A stretch of 64,000 nucleotides of DNA from the NCBI GenBank assembly GCA_963730315.1, contig CAVSRD010000005.1:1-64000 (forward strand), read 5' to 3'. This document shows positions 17,148-24,996 of the stretch, one piece after another (position 1 is the stretch's first letter; every line of letters begins with the position of its first letter). The notes below the pieces were generated by a model. The model was not told where the DNA came from, did no database searches, and saw only the letters and a program-made list of their open reading frames with translations. A program made the translations under genes and the position numbers. The DNA comes from VRUE01 sp963730315. Its GTDB lineage: Bacteria; Actinomycetota; Thermoleophilia; Solirubrobacterales; 70-9.

Positions 17148-17179
17148 TTGGCATCCGCCGGCTCATCTCTGTCTATACT
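17148..17179 (+). promoter_or_regulatory. Candidate promoter for infC
   Basis: TTGGCA (17148-17153) and TATACT (17174-17179) lie about 105 bases before infC. The -10 match is good; spacing of 20 bases is longer than ideal. It leaves a leader of roughly 100 bases, which fits the autoregulated infC leaders known in other bacteria, although no specific structure was proven. Confidence 0.45.
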
Positions 17180-17284
17180 GCGGGGCACTTGTTCGAAGGC
17201 ACGCCAACTCATCGCGCCGCTGAGCGTCCCGTGGCCGCCTCCGTATCCCTCGTCCATCTTGAAGCTCCACCTCTCCTCTAGATA

Positions 17285-17854
17285 GTGCCTGTCCCGCGCA
17301 GGTTCGATCGGCGCCCGCCGGAGCGCGACACGACGCGGATCAACGAGCGCATCCGCGTTCCGAAGGTGCGCCTGATCGGTGCCGACGGAGAGCAGCTCGG
17401 CATCGTCGCCACCCCGGAAGCCCTGCAGCGCGCCCAGGAGGCGGATCTCGACCTTGTCGAGGTGGCCCCGAACTCGAAACCGCCGGTGACACGGCTGCTC
17501 GATTACTCGAAATACAAGTACGAGCAGGAGCAGAAGCAGAAGCAGGCGCGCAAGCACCAGCAGCAGGTCAACGTCCGCGAGATCAAGCTGCGGCCGAAGA
17601 TCGCCGACCACGACTACGAGACCAAGAAAGGCCACGTCGAGCGCTTCCTGCGGCAGCGCAACAAAGTCAAGGTGACGATCATGTTCCGCGGCCGCGAGCA
17701 GGCTCACCCGGAGCGGGGCAGGGACCTGCTGCAGCGGCTGTTCGAGGATCTCGACGGCCTGGCCACGATCGAGTCCGCGCCGCTTCAGGAAGGCCGCAAC
17801 ATGAGCATGATGCTGGCTCCGAGCAAGGAGGCCGGCAAGAAGGACGGCGACTAG
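17285..17854 (+). CDS. infC: Translation initiation factor IF-3
   Basis: Binds the 30S subunit, prevents premature joining of the 50S and checks start-codon pairing. It has the N-terminal domain with RINERIRVPKVRLIG and LDLVEVAPNSKPPVTRLLDYSKYKYEQ, the lysine-rich linker, and the C-terminal domain with VREIKLRPKIADHDYETK and VKVTIMFRGREQAHPERG. 189 residues. An in-frame TAG at 17279-17281 limits the start to GTG 17285 or ATA 17282; a rare start codon is common for infC and fits its self-control. Its stop shares CTAG with wecB on the other strand. Confidence 0.93.
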   Translation: MPVPRRFDRRPPERDTTRINERIRVPKVRLIGADGEQLGIVATPEALQRAQEADLDLVEVAPNSKPPVTRLLDYSKYKYEQEQKQKQARKHQQQVNVREIKLRPKIADHDYETKKGHVERFLRQRNKVKVTIMFRGREQAHPERGRDLLQRLFEDLDGLATIESAPLQEGRNMSMMLAPSKEAGKKDGD

Positions 17855-18930
17855 GCTCGCTCGCCGGCGATCAGGTCGGCGATCCGCTCGGCCGCGTGAC
17901 CGTCCCAGAGCGGCGGCGGCTCGCGCCGCTCGGGGGGACCCTTCGCCAGCGCCGCCGGAATCGTCTCGATCGCCGCCGGATCGAGGCCGAGCAGCGTGTT
18001 GGTGCCGGCGCGGATCGTCACCGGCCGCTCGGTGTTGTCGCGCAGCGTGAAGCAGGGGATGCCGAGGTAGGTGCTCTCCTCCTGGATGCCGCCGGAGTCG
18101 GTCAACACGGCGCCGGCGTCGGCGAGCAGCGAGAGGAAGTCGACGTAGCCGAGCGGCTCGCATAGCGTCAGTCCCGGATGCTCGGACTCGACCGCCTCCA
18201 TCGCCTTGCGGGTGCGGGGGTGCACCGGGAAGACGACCGGCATCTGGCGAGCCAGCGCCGCCAGCCGGCGCACCGTCTCGGGCAGCAGCTCGCCGTCGAC
18301 CAGGGCGGGGCGGTGCAGGGTGACGAGCAGGAAGGAGCCGGGCTCGACGCCGTGCCTGGCCGCCGCGCCGGCTGCCCGGAAGCGACCCTCCAGGGCGAGC
18401 AGGGTGTCGATCATCGTGTTGCCGACGAAGTGCATGCGCGCATCGGGGATGCCCTCGGCGCGTAGGTTGGCGACCGCCTCCTCGCTGTGCAGGAAGAGGT
18501 ACTCGGCGAACTCGTCGGCGACGATGCGGTTGATCTCCTCGGGCATCGTGCGGTCGAAGCTGCGCAGCCCCGACTCGATGTGGGCGACCGGGATGCCCAT
18601 CTTCACCGCGGTCAGCGCCGCCGCCAGGGTCGAGTTGACGTCGCCGGGCACGATCACCAGCTCGGCCCGCTGCTCCTCGAGCACCGGCTCCAGCCGCTCC
18701 ATCGTGCGCGCCGTCTGCTGTGCGTGGCTGCCGGAGCCGACCTCGAGCATGTGGTTGGGAGCCGGCACACCCAGCTCCTCGAAGAAGACCTGCGACATCG
18801 CCCGGTCGTAGTGCTGGCCGGTGTGGACGATCGCGTGGCGGCCCCGCGGAAGTCGCTCGCGCAGCGCCGCGATCACCGGCGCGGTCTTGACGAAGTTGGG
18901 CCGGGTTCCGACCACGTAGACGATTCGCAT
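17851..18930 (-). CDS. wecB: UDP-N-acetylglucosamine 2-epimerase (non-hydrolysing)
   Basis: Interconverts UDP-GlcNAc and UDP-ManNAc for surface polysaccharide or teichoic-acid-type polymers. It starts MRIVYVVGTRPNFVKTAPVI (GT-B fold), with HTGQHYD, PGDVNSTLAAALTA, GIPVAHIESGLRSFDRTMPEE and the nucleotide-binding region DSGGIQEESTYLGIP with RDNTERPVT. About 359 residues, full length. It runs antisense between infC and rpmI, an unusual place that splits a normally contiguous translation operon, and there is no other sugar gene next to it. Start ATG 18930. Confidence 0.92.
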   Translation of the reverse strand: MRIVYVVGTRPNFVKTAPVIAALRERLPRGRHAIVHTGQHYDRAMSQVFFEELGVPAPNHMLEVGSGSHAQQTARTMERLEPVLEEQRAELVIVPGDVNSTLAAALTAVKMGIPVAHIESGLRSFDRTMPEEINRIVADEFAEYLFLHSEEAVANLRAEGIPDARMHFVGNTMIDTLLALEGRFRAAGAAARHGVEPGSFLLVTLHRPALVDGELLPETVRRLAALARQMPVVFPVHPRTRKAMEAVESEHPGLTLCEPLGYVDFLSLLADAGAVLTDSGGIQEESTYLGIPCFTLRDNTERPVTIRAGTNTLLGLDPAAIETIPAALAKGPPERREPPPLWDGHAAERIADLIAGERA

Positions 18931-18951
18931 CGTCACCAAGCAGTTCGCCTT

Positions 18952-19004
18952 CGCTCGCTGCGCGAAGAATCAGCTATGCACGCTTGCTCGCTACGGCTCA
19001 CGAG
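18952..19004 (+). repeat. Dispersed ~50-bp repeat, forward copy
   Basis: This sequence, with the core CGAAGAATCAGCTATGCACG, lies in the 111-base gap between wecB and rpmI. A copy with about 85 % identity occurs in inverted orientation at 20359-20413. It is rich in GCTCGC units. It must overlap the promoter region of rpmI-rplT or of wecB. Confidence 0.65.
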
Positions 19005-19041
19005 CGGCAGCGTACCTGCGTCTGCTTCAATACCCCTCCCG

Positions 19042-19242
19042 ATGCCGAAGATGAAGACCCATTCCGGCGCCAAGAAGCGCTTTCGCAAGACCGCCAAGGG
19101 CAAGCTGCGCGGGCGGCGCGCCTACTCGAGCCACATCCTCGAGAAGAAGTCGCCGAAGCGCAAGCGGCAGATGGCGCGGCCGGTCGAGATCGCCCCCGCG
19201 GACAGCAAGCGGGTCCGCACCCTGCTCGGAGGCGGCAAGTGA
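19042..19242 (+). CDS. rpmI: 50S ribosomal protein bL35
   Basis: 66 residues, very basic. MPKMKTHSGAKKRFRKTAKG at the start and HILEKKSPKRKRQM in the middle are diagnostic of bL35. The ATG at 19042 follows the dispersed repeat, and no strong Shine-Dalgarno is visible. The stop TGA overlaps the GTG start of rplT (GTGA), so the two are translationally coupled. Confidence 0.93.
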   Translation: MPKMKTHSGAKKRFRKTAKGKLRGRRAYSSHILEKKSPKRKRQMARPVEIAPADSKRVRTLLGGGK

Positions 19243-19598
19243 GCCGGGTCAAGCGTTCCGTCCCCGCCCGCAAGAAGCGGCGCAAGGTGCTGAAGGAAGC
19301 GAAAGGCTACTACGGCCGCAAGCACTCCTCCTACCGTTTTGCCAAAGAGCAGGTGCAGCGCTCGGGGATGTACGCCTACCGCGACCGCCGCAACCGCAAG
19401 CGCGAGTTCCGGCGGCTCTGGATCACCCGGATCAACGCCGCCGCGCGGCTCGAGGGGATGAGCTACTCGCAGCTGATCCACGGCCTCGACAGGGCCGGCG
19501 TCGAGGTGAACCGCAAGATGCTCGCCGAGATCGCGGTCAGCGATCGCGACGCCTTCCGCCGATTTGTGGAGCTCGCCCGGGAGGGTGCGGCCGCCTAG
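19239..19598 (+). CDS. rplT: 50S ribosomal protein bL20
   Basis: 119 residues. SRVKRSVPARKKRRKVLKEA, GYYGRKHSSYRFAKEQVQRS and LWITRINAAARLEGMSYSQL match bL20 from end to end; the protein binds 23S rRNA early in 50S assembly and can act as translational repressor of its own operon. The GTG start at 19239 overlaps the rpmI stop. A strong intrinsic terminator follows. Confidence 0.95.
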   Translation: MSRVKRSVPARKKRRKVLKEAKGYYGRKHSSYRFAKEQVQRSGMYAYRDRRNRKREFRRLWITRINAAARLEGMSYSQLIHGLDRAGVEVNRKMLAEIAVSDRDAFRRFVELAREGAAA

Positions 19599-19623
19599 CC
19601 GCAACCCACACTCCATTTCCCGG

Positions 19624-19650
19624 GCGGGCCGTCTCACGGCCCGCTTTTTC
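19624..19650 (+). terminator. Rho-independent terminator after rplT
   Basis: Stem GCGGGCCGT (19624-19632) pairs with ACGGCCCGC (19636-19644) around a three-base loop and is followed by TTTTT (19645-19649). It ends the rpmI-rplT transcript before the methyltransferase gene. Confidence 0.9.
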
Positions 19651-19688
19651 GTTCCAGGAGAAGATTCCACCGAACCGAACCAACACAG

Positions 19689-20423
19689 ATGATCTCCAGC
19701 CCCCACAACGAGAAGCTGAAGCTGGTCCGCAAGCTGCGCGACCGCAAGCACCGCGAGCGCGAGGGGCTGTTTGCGACCGAGGGCGAGGACCTGGTCGAAG
19801 CGGGGCTGGCGGCCGGCCTGCGGCCGCACACCCTGCTGACCGCGGCCGGCAGCGGCCTCGGCGGCGAGGAGATCGAGCCGCGTCTGCTGGCCGGCGTCTC
19901 GGCGCTCGGCTCGGGCAGCCGGGCGATCGCCGTCTGGCCGCAGCGCTGGGCGGCGGAGGCGCGGCCGCCCTGCGTCTACCTGCACGGGGTAGCCGACCCC
20001 GGCAACGTCGGCGCGATCCTCCGCACCGCCGACGCGCTGCTCGGCGGCAGCGTCGTGCTCGGACCCGGCTGCGCCGACCCCTACGGGCCGAAGGCGGTGC
20101 GGGCGAGCATGGGCTCGGTCTTCGCCGCGCCGCCGCTGCGGGCCGACGTGGCGGCGACGCCGCGGCCGCGCGCCGCGCTGGTCGCCCACGGCGGCGAGGG
20201 GCCCGGCGCGCTGGTCCCGGCCTCGACCATCTGCCTCGGCGCCGAGCGCGAGGGGCTCCCCCCGTCCGTGCTGGGGGAGTGCGAGCTGCAGGTGACGATT
20301 CCGCTGCGGCCGGGCGGGCCGAACTCGCTCAACGTCGCCGCGGCGGCGGCGATCGCCCTTGAGCGCATAGCGAGCGCAGCGTGCATATCTGGTTCTTCGC
20401 AAGCGAGCGAGCGGGAAACATGA
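19689..20423 (+). CDS. TrmH/SpoU-family RNA 2'-O-ribose methyltransferase
   Basis: 244 residues of the SPOUT class. An N-terminal substrate-binding region starts ISSPHNEKLKLVRKLRDRKH. The three SpoU motifs are present: DPGNVGAILRTADAL (motif 1), LGAEREGLP (motif 2) and IPLRPGGPNSLNVAAAAAI (motif 3), which form the knotted SAM site. The exact nucleotide target in rRNA or tRNA cannot be told. The gene just upstream of pheS is often of this type. The last ~20 residues (ERIASAACISGSSQASERET) are encoded by the inverted repeat copy and probably replace the original tail. Confidence 0.88.
   Translation: MISSPHNEKLKLVRKLRDRKHREREGLFATEGEDLVEAGLAAGLRPHTLLTAAGSGLGGEEIEPRLLAGVSALGSGSRAIAVWPQRWAAEARPPCVYLHGVADPGNVGAILRTADALLGGSVVLGPGCADPYGPKAVRASMGSVFAAPPLRADVAATPRPRAALVAHGGEGPGALVPASTICLGAEREGLPPSVLGECELQVTIPLRPGGPNSLNVAAAAAIALERIASAACISGSSQASERET
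20359..20413 (-). repeat. Dispersed ~50-bp repeat, inverted copy at the 3' end of the methyltransferase gene
   Basis: Reverse complement contains CGAAGAACCAGATATGCACG, matching the copy at 18952-19004 except for a few bases. It overlaps the last codons of the methyltransferase gene and precedes pheS by about 75 bases. Confidence 0.65.
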
Positions 20424-20487
20424 TGTGCGAGTGCGTGGCTGCTGCCGAGAACGGGATATCGTCGCCCGCCATGCAGGAGGCGGCGGA

Positions 20488-21549
20488 ATGACGCTCGAGC
20501 GGATCGAGAGGATCGAGGCCGACGCCACCGTGGCGATCGAGGCCGCGCCCGGGACCGCCGAGCTGGAGGAGCTGCGGGTCCGCTTCCTCGGTCGCAAGGC
20601 CGAGCTGACCGCGATCCTGCGTGGCATCGCCGAGCTGCCCGAGGCGGAGCGCGCCGAGGTCGGCGGCGGCGCCAACCGGGTCCGCAAAGCACTCGAGTCG
20701 CTGCTCGAGCGGCGCGCCGCCGAGCTGGATGCCGCCGAGCTGGACACGCGCCTCTCGGGAGACCTGGTCGACGTCACCCTGCCGGGCGCGCCCGCCCGCC
20801 CCGCCGGACACCTGCACCTGATCACCCGCACGACGCGGCAGATCGAGGACGTGATGGCCGGCCTCGGCTACGGGGTGACCGAGGGGCCGGAGATCGAGCA
20901 CGACTACTACAACTTCACCGCGCTGAACCATCCGCCCGGGCACCCGGCGCGGATGCTCCAGGACACCTTCTACGTGCAGTCGCACCCCGACCTGCTGCTG
21001 CGCACCCACACCTCGCCGGTGCAGGTCCGCGCGATGGAGGCGCAGCCGCCGCCGATCTTCGTGATCGTCCCCGGCAAGGTCTACCGCCGCGACTCCGACG
21101 CCACCCACAGCCCGATGTTCCACCAGGTGGAGGGGCTGGCGATCGGCGAGGGGATCACGCTCGCCGACCTCCAGGGCACCCTCGAGCAGATGCTGCGGGC
21201 GCTGTTCGGCGCGGAGCGCGAGATCCGCATGCGGCCGCACTTCTTCCCCTTCACCGAGCCCAGCGTCGAGGTCGACGTCTCCTGCTTTCAGTGCGGCGGG
21301 ACGGGGGAGCTGGGCGACGGGGAGCGCTGCAGCCTCTGCAAGGGCCAGGCCTGGATCGAGATCCTCGGCGCCGGTATGGTCGACCCCAACGTGCTCGGCT
21401 TCGTCGAGGCCAGCGGCTACGACGCCGAGCGGGTGCAGGGCTTTGCCTTCGGCATCGGCGTGGAGCGGGTCGCGATGCTGCACCACGGCGTCCCCGACCT
21501 GCGCCGCTTCTTCGACAACGACGTGCGCATGCTGGAGCAGTTTTCATGA
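20488..21549 (+). CDS. pheS: Phenylalanyl-tRNA synthetase alpha subunit
   Basis: Catalytic subunit of the alpha2-beta2 enzyme. The N-terminal coiled coil (about residues 1-85) is followed by the class II core: motif 2 region FVIVPGKVYRRDSDATHSPMFHQVEG, HFFPFTEPSVEVDV, and motif 3 in FAFGIGVERVAMLHHGVPDLR. A CxxC pair (CFQCGG and CSLCKG) sits in the core as in many PheS. 353 residues. AGGAGG seven bases before ATG 20488 fixes the start. It overlaps pheT by ATGA. Confidence 0.95.
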   Translation: MTLERIERIEADATVAIEAAPGTAELEELRVRFLGRKAELTAILRGIAELPEAERAEVGGGANRVRKALESLLERRAAELDAAELDTRLSGDLVDVTLPGAPARPAGHLHLITRTTRQIEDVMAGLGYGVTEGPEIEHDYYNFTALNHPPGHPARMLQDTFYVQSHPDLLLRTHTSPVQVRAMEAQPPPIFVIVPGKVYRRDSDATHSPMFHQVEGLAIGEGITLADLQGTLEQMLRALFGAEREIRMRPHFFPFTEPSVEVDVSCFQCGGTGELGDGERCSLCKGQAWIEILGAGMVDPNVLGFVEASGYDAERVQGFAFGIGVERVAMLHHGVPDLRRFFDNDVRMLEQFS

Positions 21550-24002
21550 GGGTGCCCTACTCATGGCTGCGCGAGCACTGCGATCCGGGGATCGGCGCCG
21601 CCGAGCTGGCCGAGCGGCTGGCGATGACCGGCACCGAGGTCGAGCGGATCGGCACGGTCGGCCCGCCCTCGTCCCAGGGCTTCGTGGTCGGCCGGGTGGA
21701 GGGCTGCGAGAAGCACCCGGACGCCGACCGACTCAGCGTCTGCGCGGTCGACGTCGGCGAGGCCGGGCAGCAGACGATCGTCTGCGGCGCCCCGAACGTC
21801 GCCGCCGGCCAGACCGTGCCGGTGGCGCTGCCCGGCGCGACGATGCCGGGCGGCGCGAAGCTGCGCAAGGCGAAGCTGCGCGGGGTCGAGTCGCACGGGA
21901 TGATCCTTTCCGCCGCCGAGCTGGAGATCGCCGAGGAGGCGGAGGGGATCATGGTGCTCGACGGCGACGCCGCGCCGGGGACGCCGCTCGCCGACGTCCT
22001 GCCGCTGACCGAGCCGGTGCTGGAGCTGGAGGTGACGCCCAACCGGGTCGACTGCCTCAGCATCTACGGGGTGGCGCGCGAGGTGCACGCGATCACCGCG
22101 GCGCCGCTCGGCCCGGAGCCCTGGGCCGAGGACGCCCCCGCCGCTGGCGATCGAGAGGCGGGCGACTACGCATCGGTCGCGGTCGAGGTCCCGGACCTGT
22201 GCCCGCGCTTCACCGCGCGGGTCTTCACCGACGTCCGGATCGGTCCCTCGCCGGCCTGGCTGCAGGCGCGGCTGACGGCGGCGGGGCAGCGGCCGATCAA
22301 CAACGTGGTCGACATCACCAACTACGCGATGCTGCTCACCGCGCAGCCGCTGCACGCCTTCGACCTCGACCGGGTGCCCGGCGGGGAGCTGAGCGTCCGC
22401 CTCGCGGCGGAGGGCGAGACGATGACGACCCTCGACGGGACCGAGCGGACCCTCGACGCGGAGACGGTGCTGGTCTGCGATCGCGACGGACCCTCGGGGA
22501 TCGCGGGGATCATGGGCGGGCAGGCCTCCGAGGTCTCCGAGAAGACCACCCGCGTCCTGCTCGAGGTGGCGAACTGGAACGGCACCAACATCCTCCGCAC
22601 CTCGCGCCTGCTCGGGCTGCGCTCCGAAGCCTCCTCGCGCTTCGAGAAGCAGCTTGACCCGGCGCTCTGCCTGCGGGCGCAGAGGATCGCCTCGCGGCTG
22701 ATCGTCGAGCTGTGCGGGGCGAAGCTCGTCCCGGGGACGATCGACGTGGCGGCCGAGGTCCCCGCGACCGAGGCGATCCGCCTGCGCGCCGAGCGCGTCG
22801 CAGGGCTGCTCGGGATGGAGATCCCGCAGGCCGATCAGGCCGCCTACCTGGAGCGGCTCGGCTTCGGGGTCGAGGCCGACGGCGACGACCTCCTCGCCGA
22901 GGTCCCTCCCGACCGCCACCACGACGTCACCCGCGAGGCCGACCTGATCGAGGAAGTGGCGAGGGTGCACGGGCTCGACGAGCACCTGCCTTCGACTCTG
23001 CCCAGCGCCGGCCAGGCCGGCGGCCTCAGCCGCGCGCAGCGGCTGCGCCGCCGCGCCGAGGACGCGATGCGCGACCTCGGCTTCGACGAGGTCGTCGGCT
23101 GGAGCTTCACCGACGCCGGCGAGACCGAGAGGCTGCGGATCGCCGCTGACGATCCCCGCGCCGCTGGCGCCGCCATCTCCAACCCGCTCTCCGAGGAGCA
23201 GTCGACGATGCGCACGACCCTGCTCGGCTCGCTGCTCGACGTGGCGCGGCGCAACCTCGCGCACGGCGCCGACCGCGTCGCCCTGTTCGAGTCGGGACGG
23301 GTCTACCACGCGGGCAACGCGCCCGCCGGCAGCCCGCTGGCCGGGGGCTTCGCGGGCGAGCAGCCGGCGCCGTTCGCCGAGCCGCACCGGATCGGCTGCC
23401 TGGCAGTCGGCCCGCTCGCGCCGAAATCGTGGCGGGGCGGGGGAGGGGCGGCCGACTTCTTCGCGCTGAAGGGGGTGCTGGAGGGCCTCGCCGCCCGGCT
23501 CGGCGCGGAGCTCGGCTTCGAGCCCGCGACTGAGCCGTTCCTGCATCCCGGCCGGGCGGCGCGGCTGAGCGCCGGCGGCGAAGAGGCCGGCTGGATCGGC
23601 GAGCTGCACCCCTTGGTCTGCCGCGCGTGGGACCTGGAGGCGGCGGTCGGCTTCGAAGCCGACCTGGCGGCGCTGGCCGCCGCCGCGACGGCCGGCGAGG
23701 AGTTGTTCGAGGACCTGACGAGCTTCCCGTCGGTACGCCAGGACCTGGCAGTCGTCGTGCCCGAAGAGGTAAGCGCGGGGCAGCTGCGCGAGGTCGTCCT
23801 TACCGGCGGCGGCGAGCTGCTGCGCTCGGCTGAGGTCTTCGACCTCTATTCGGGGGAGCAGGTCGGCGAGGGTCGCAAGAGTCTCGCCCTGCGGCTCGAG
23901 TTCGGCGCCGCCGACCGCACCCTGACCGACGAGGAGGTGGCGGCGTGGCGCGAGTCGATCGGCGCCGAGCTAGACCGGATAGGAGGTTCGCTCCGTGGCT
24001 GA
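21546..24002 (+). CDS. pheT: Phenylalanyl-tRNA synthetase beta subunit
   Basis: 818 residues. Order of domains: N-terminal B1 (MRVPYSWLREHCDP), the tRNA-binding EMAP/OB-type domain near residues 40-150 (VVGRVEGCEKHPDADRLSVC), B3/B4 editing domains, B5, the inactive class II-like core, and the C-terminal ferredoxin-fold anticodon-binding domain (FPSVRQDLAVVVPEEVSAGQ). The length is normal and no break is visible. It overlaps both pheS (4 bases) and argC (8 bases), so the phenylalanine and arginine genes may share transcripts. Confidence 0.95.
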   Translation: MRVPYSWLREHCDPGIGAAELAERLAMTGTEVERIGTVGPPSSQGFVVGRVEGCEKHPDADRLSVCAVDVGEAGQQTIVCGAPNVAAGQTVPVALPGATMPGGAKLRKAKLRGVESHGMILSAAELEIAEEAEGIMVLDGDAAPGTPLADVLPLTEPVLELEVTPNRVDCLSIYGVAREVHAITAAPLGPEPWAEDAPAAGDREAGDYASVAVEVPDLCPRFTARVFTDVRIGPSPAWLQARLTAAGQRPINNVVDITNYAMLLTAQPLHAFDLDRVPGGELSVRLAAEGETMTTLDGTERTLDAETVLVCDRDGPSGIAGIMGGQASEVSEKTTRVLLEVANWNGTNILRTSRLLGLRSEASSRFEKQLDPALCLRAQRIASRLIVELCGAKLVPGTIDVAAEVPATEAIRLRAERVAGLLGMEIPQADQAAYLERLGFGVEADGDDLLAEVPPDRHHDVTREADLIEEVARVHGLDEHLPSTLPSAGQAGGLSRAQRLRRRAEDAMRDLGFDEVVGWSFTDAGETERLRIAADDPRAAGAAISNPLSEEQSTMRTTLLGSLLDVARRNLAHGADRVALFESGRVYHAGNAPAGSPLAGGFAGEQPAPFAEPHRIGCLAVGPLAPKSWRGGGGAADFFALKGVLEGLAARLGAELGFEPATEPFLHPGRAARLSAGGEEAGWIGELHPLVCRAWDLEAAVGFEADLAALAAAATAGEELFEDLTSFPSVRQDLAVVVPEEVSAGQLREVVLTGGGELLRSAEVFDLYSGEQVGEGRKSLALRLEFGAADRTLTDEEVAAWRESIGAELDRIGGSLRG

Positions 24003-24996
24003 GAAGGCAAGGGTGCTAGTCGCCGGCGCCTCCGGGTTCGCCGGGGCGCTCGCCGCGCAGATCGTCCACCACCATCCGTCGATGGAGCTGGTCAAGATCA
24101 CCTCGCGCAGCGACGCCGGCAGGCGGCTCGACGAGCTCTACCCCCGCTACCGGGTGCCGCTGGAGCTGACCGAGCTGGACCTCGCCTCGCCGGGGGACGT
24201 CGACGCGGCGATCGTCGCCTACCCGCACGGCGCCTCGGCGCCGACCGTCGCCGCTCTGCGCGGCCTCGGCGTGATCGTCGCCGACCTCTCCGCGGACTTC
24301 CGGTTGCGCGACATGGCGACCTATGAGCGCTGGTACGGCGAGCACGGTGCGCCCGAGCTGCTCGACGGCGCCGTCTACGGGCTCGCCGAGATGTACAGGG
24401 AGCAGTTGCGCGAGGCCGAGCTGGTCGCCGTGCCCGGCTGCTACCCGACCGCCGGCGTGCTGGCGCTCGCGCCGCTGGCCGAACGGGGACTGCTCACCGA
24501 CGTTGTGATCGACGCCAAGCAGGGCACCTCCGGCTACGGCCGCAGCGGCGACGACGCCGTCCACTTCTCGGCGATGGACGAGAACGCCTTCGCCTACAAG
24601 ACCGAGGGACACCGCCACCGGCCGGAGATCGAGCAGGAGCTGGCGGCGCTTGGCAGCCCCGCCCCGGTGACCTTCGTGCCGCATCTGCTGCCGCTCGACC
24701 AGGGCGAGCTTGCCAGCTGCTTCGCGCAGACGACCGAGCCCCTCTCCAAAGGGGAGGTCGGGGCGCTCTACGCGGAGCGCTACGCGGAGGAGCCCTTCGT
24801 CCACGTCGTCGACCGGCCCCCCGGGGTGCGCGACGTGCGCGACACGAACGAGTGCCACGTCTACGTGACGGTCGAGGAGCGGGGCCGCGTGCTCGCCTTC
24901 TCGGCGATCGACAACATCTGGAAGGGCGCGTCCGGGCAGGCGGTGCAGTGCCTCAATCTGATGCTCGGCTTCGAAGAGGCGGAGGGGCTGAGGTGA
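23995..24996 (+). CDS. argC: N-acetyl-gamma-glutamyl-phosphate reductase
   Basis: Third step of arginine synthesis: NADPH reduction of N-acetylglutamyl phosphate. The Rossmann motif VLVAGASGFAGALAAQI is at the start, and the catalytic cysteine lies in VAVPGCYPTAGVLAL (about residue 149). AKQGTSGYGRSG and HRHRPEIEQEL are family blocks. 333 residues. AGGAGG eight bases ahead of GTG 23995 supports the start inside the end of pheT. First gene of the argC-J-B-D group; each junction overlaps or is a few bases. Confidence 0.95.
   Translation: MAEKARVLVAGASGFAGALAAQIVHHHPSMELVKITSRSDAGRRLDELYPRYRVPLELTELDLASPGDVDAAIVAYPHGASAPTVAALRGLGVIVADLSADFRLRDMATYERWYGEHGAPELLDGAVYGLAEMYREQLREAELVAVPGCYPTAGVLALAPLAERGLLTDVVIDAKQGTSGYGRSGDDAVHFSAMDENAFAYKTEGHRHRPEIEQELAALGSPAPVTFVPHLLPLDQGELASCFAQTTEPLSKGEVGALYAERYAEEPFVHVVDRPPGVRDVRDTNECHVYVTVEERGRVLAFSAIDNIWKGASGQAVQCLNLMLGFEEAEGLR

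Noticed and set aside
21561..23609. Long antisense frame opposite pheT
   Set aside because: A shadow of GC-rich codon bias: Arg/Gly/Ala-rich, no recognisable domain, and pheT is complete.
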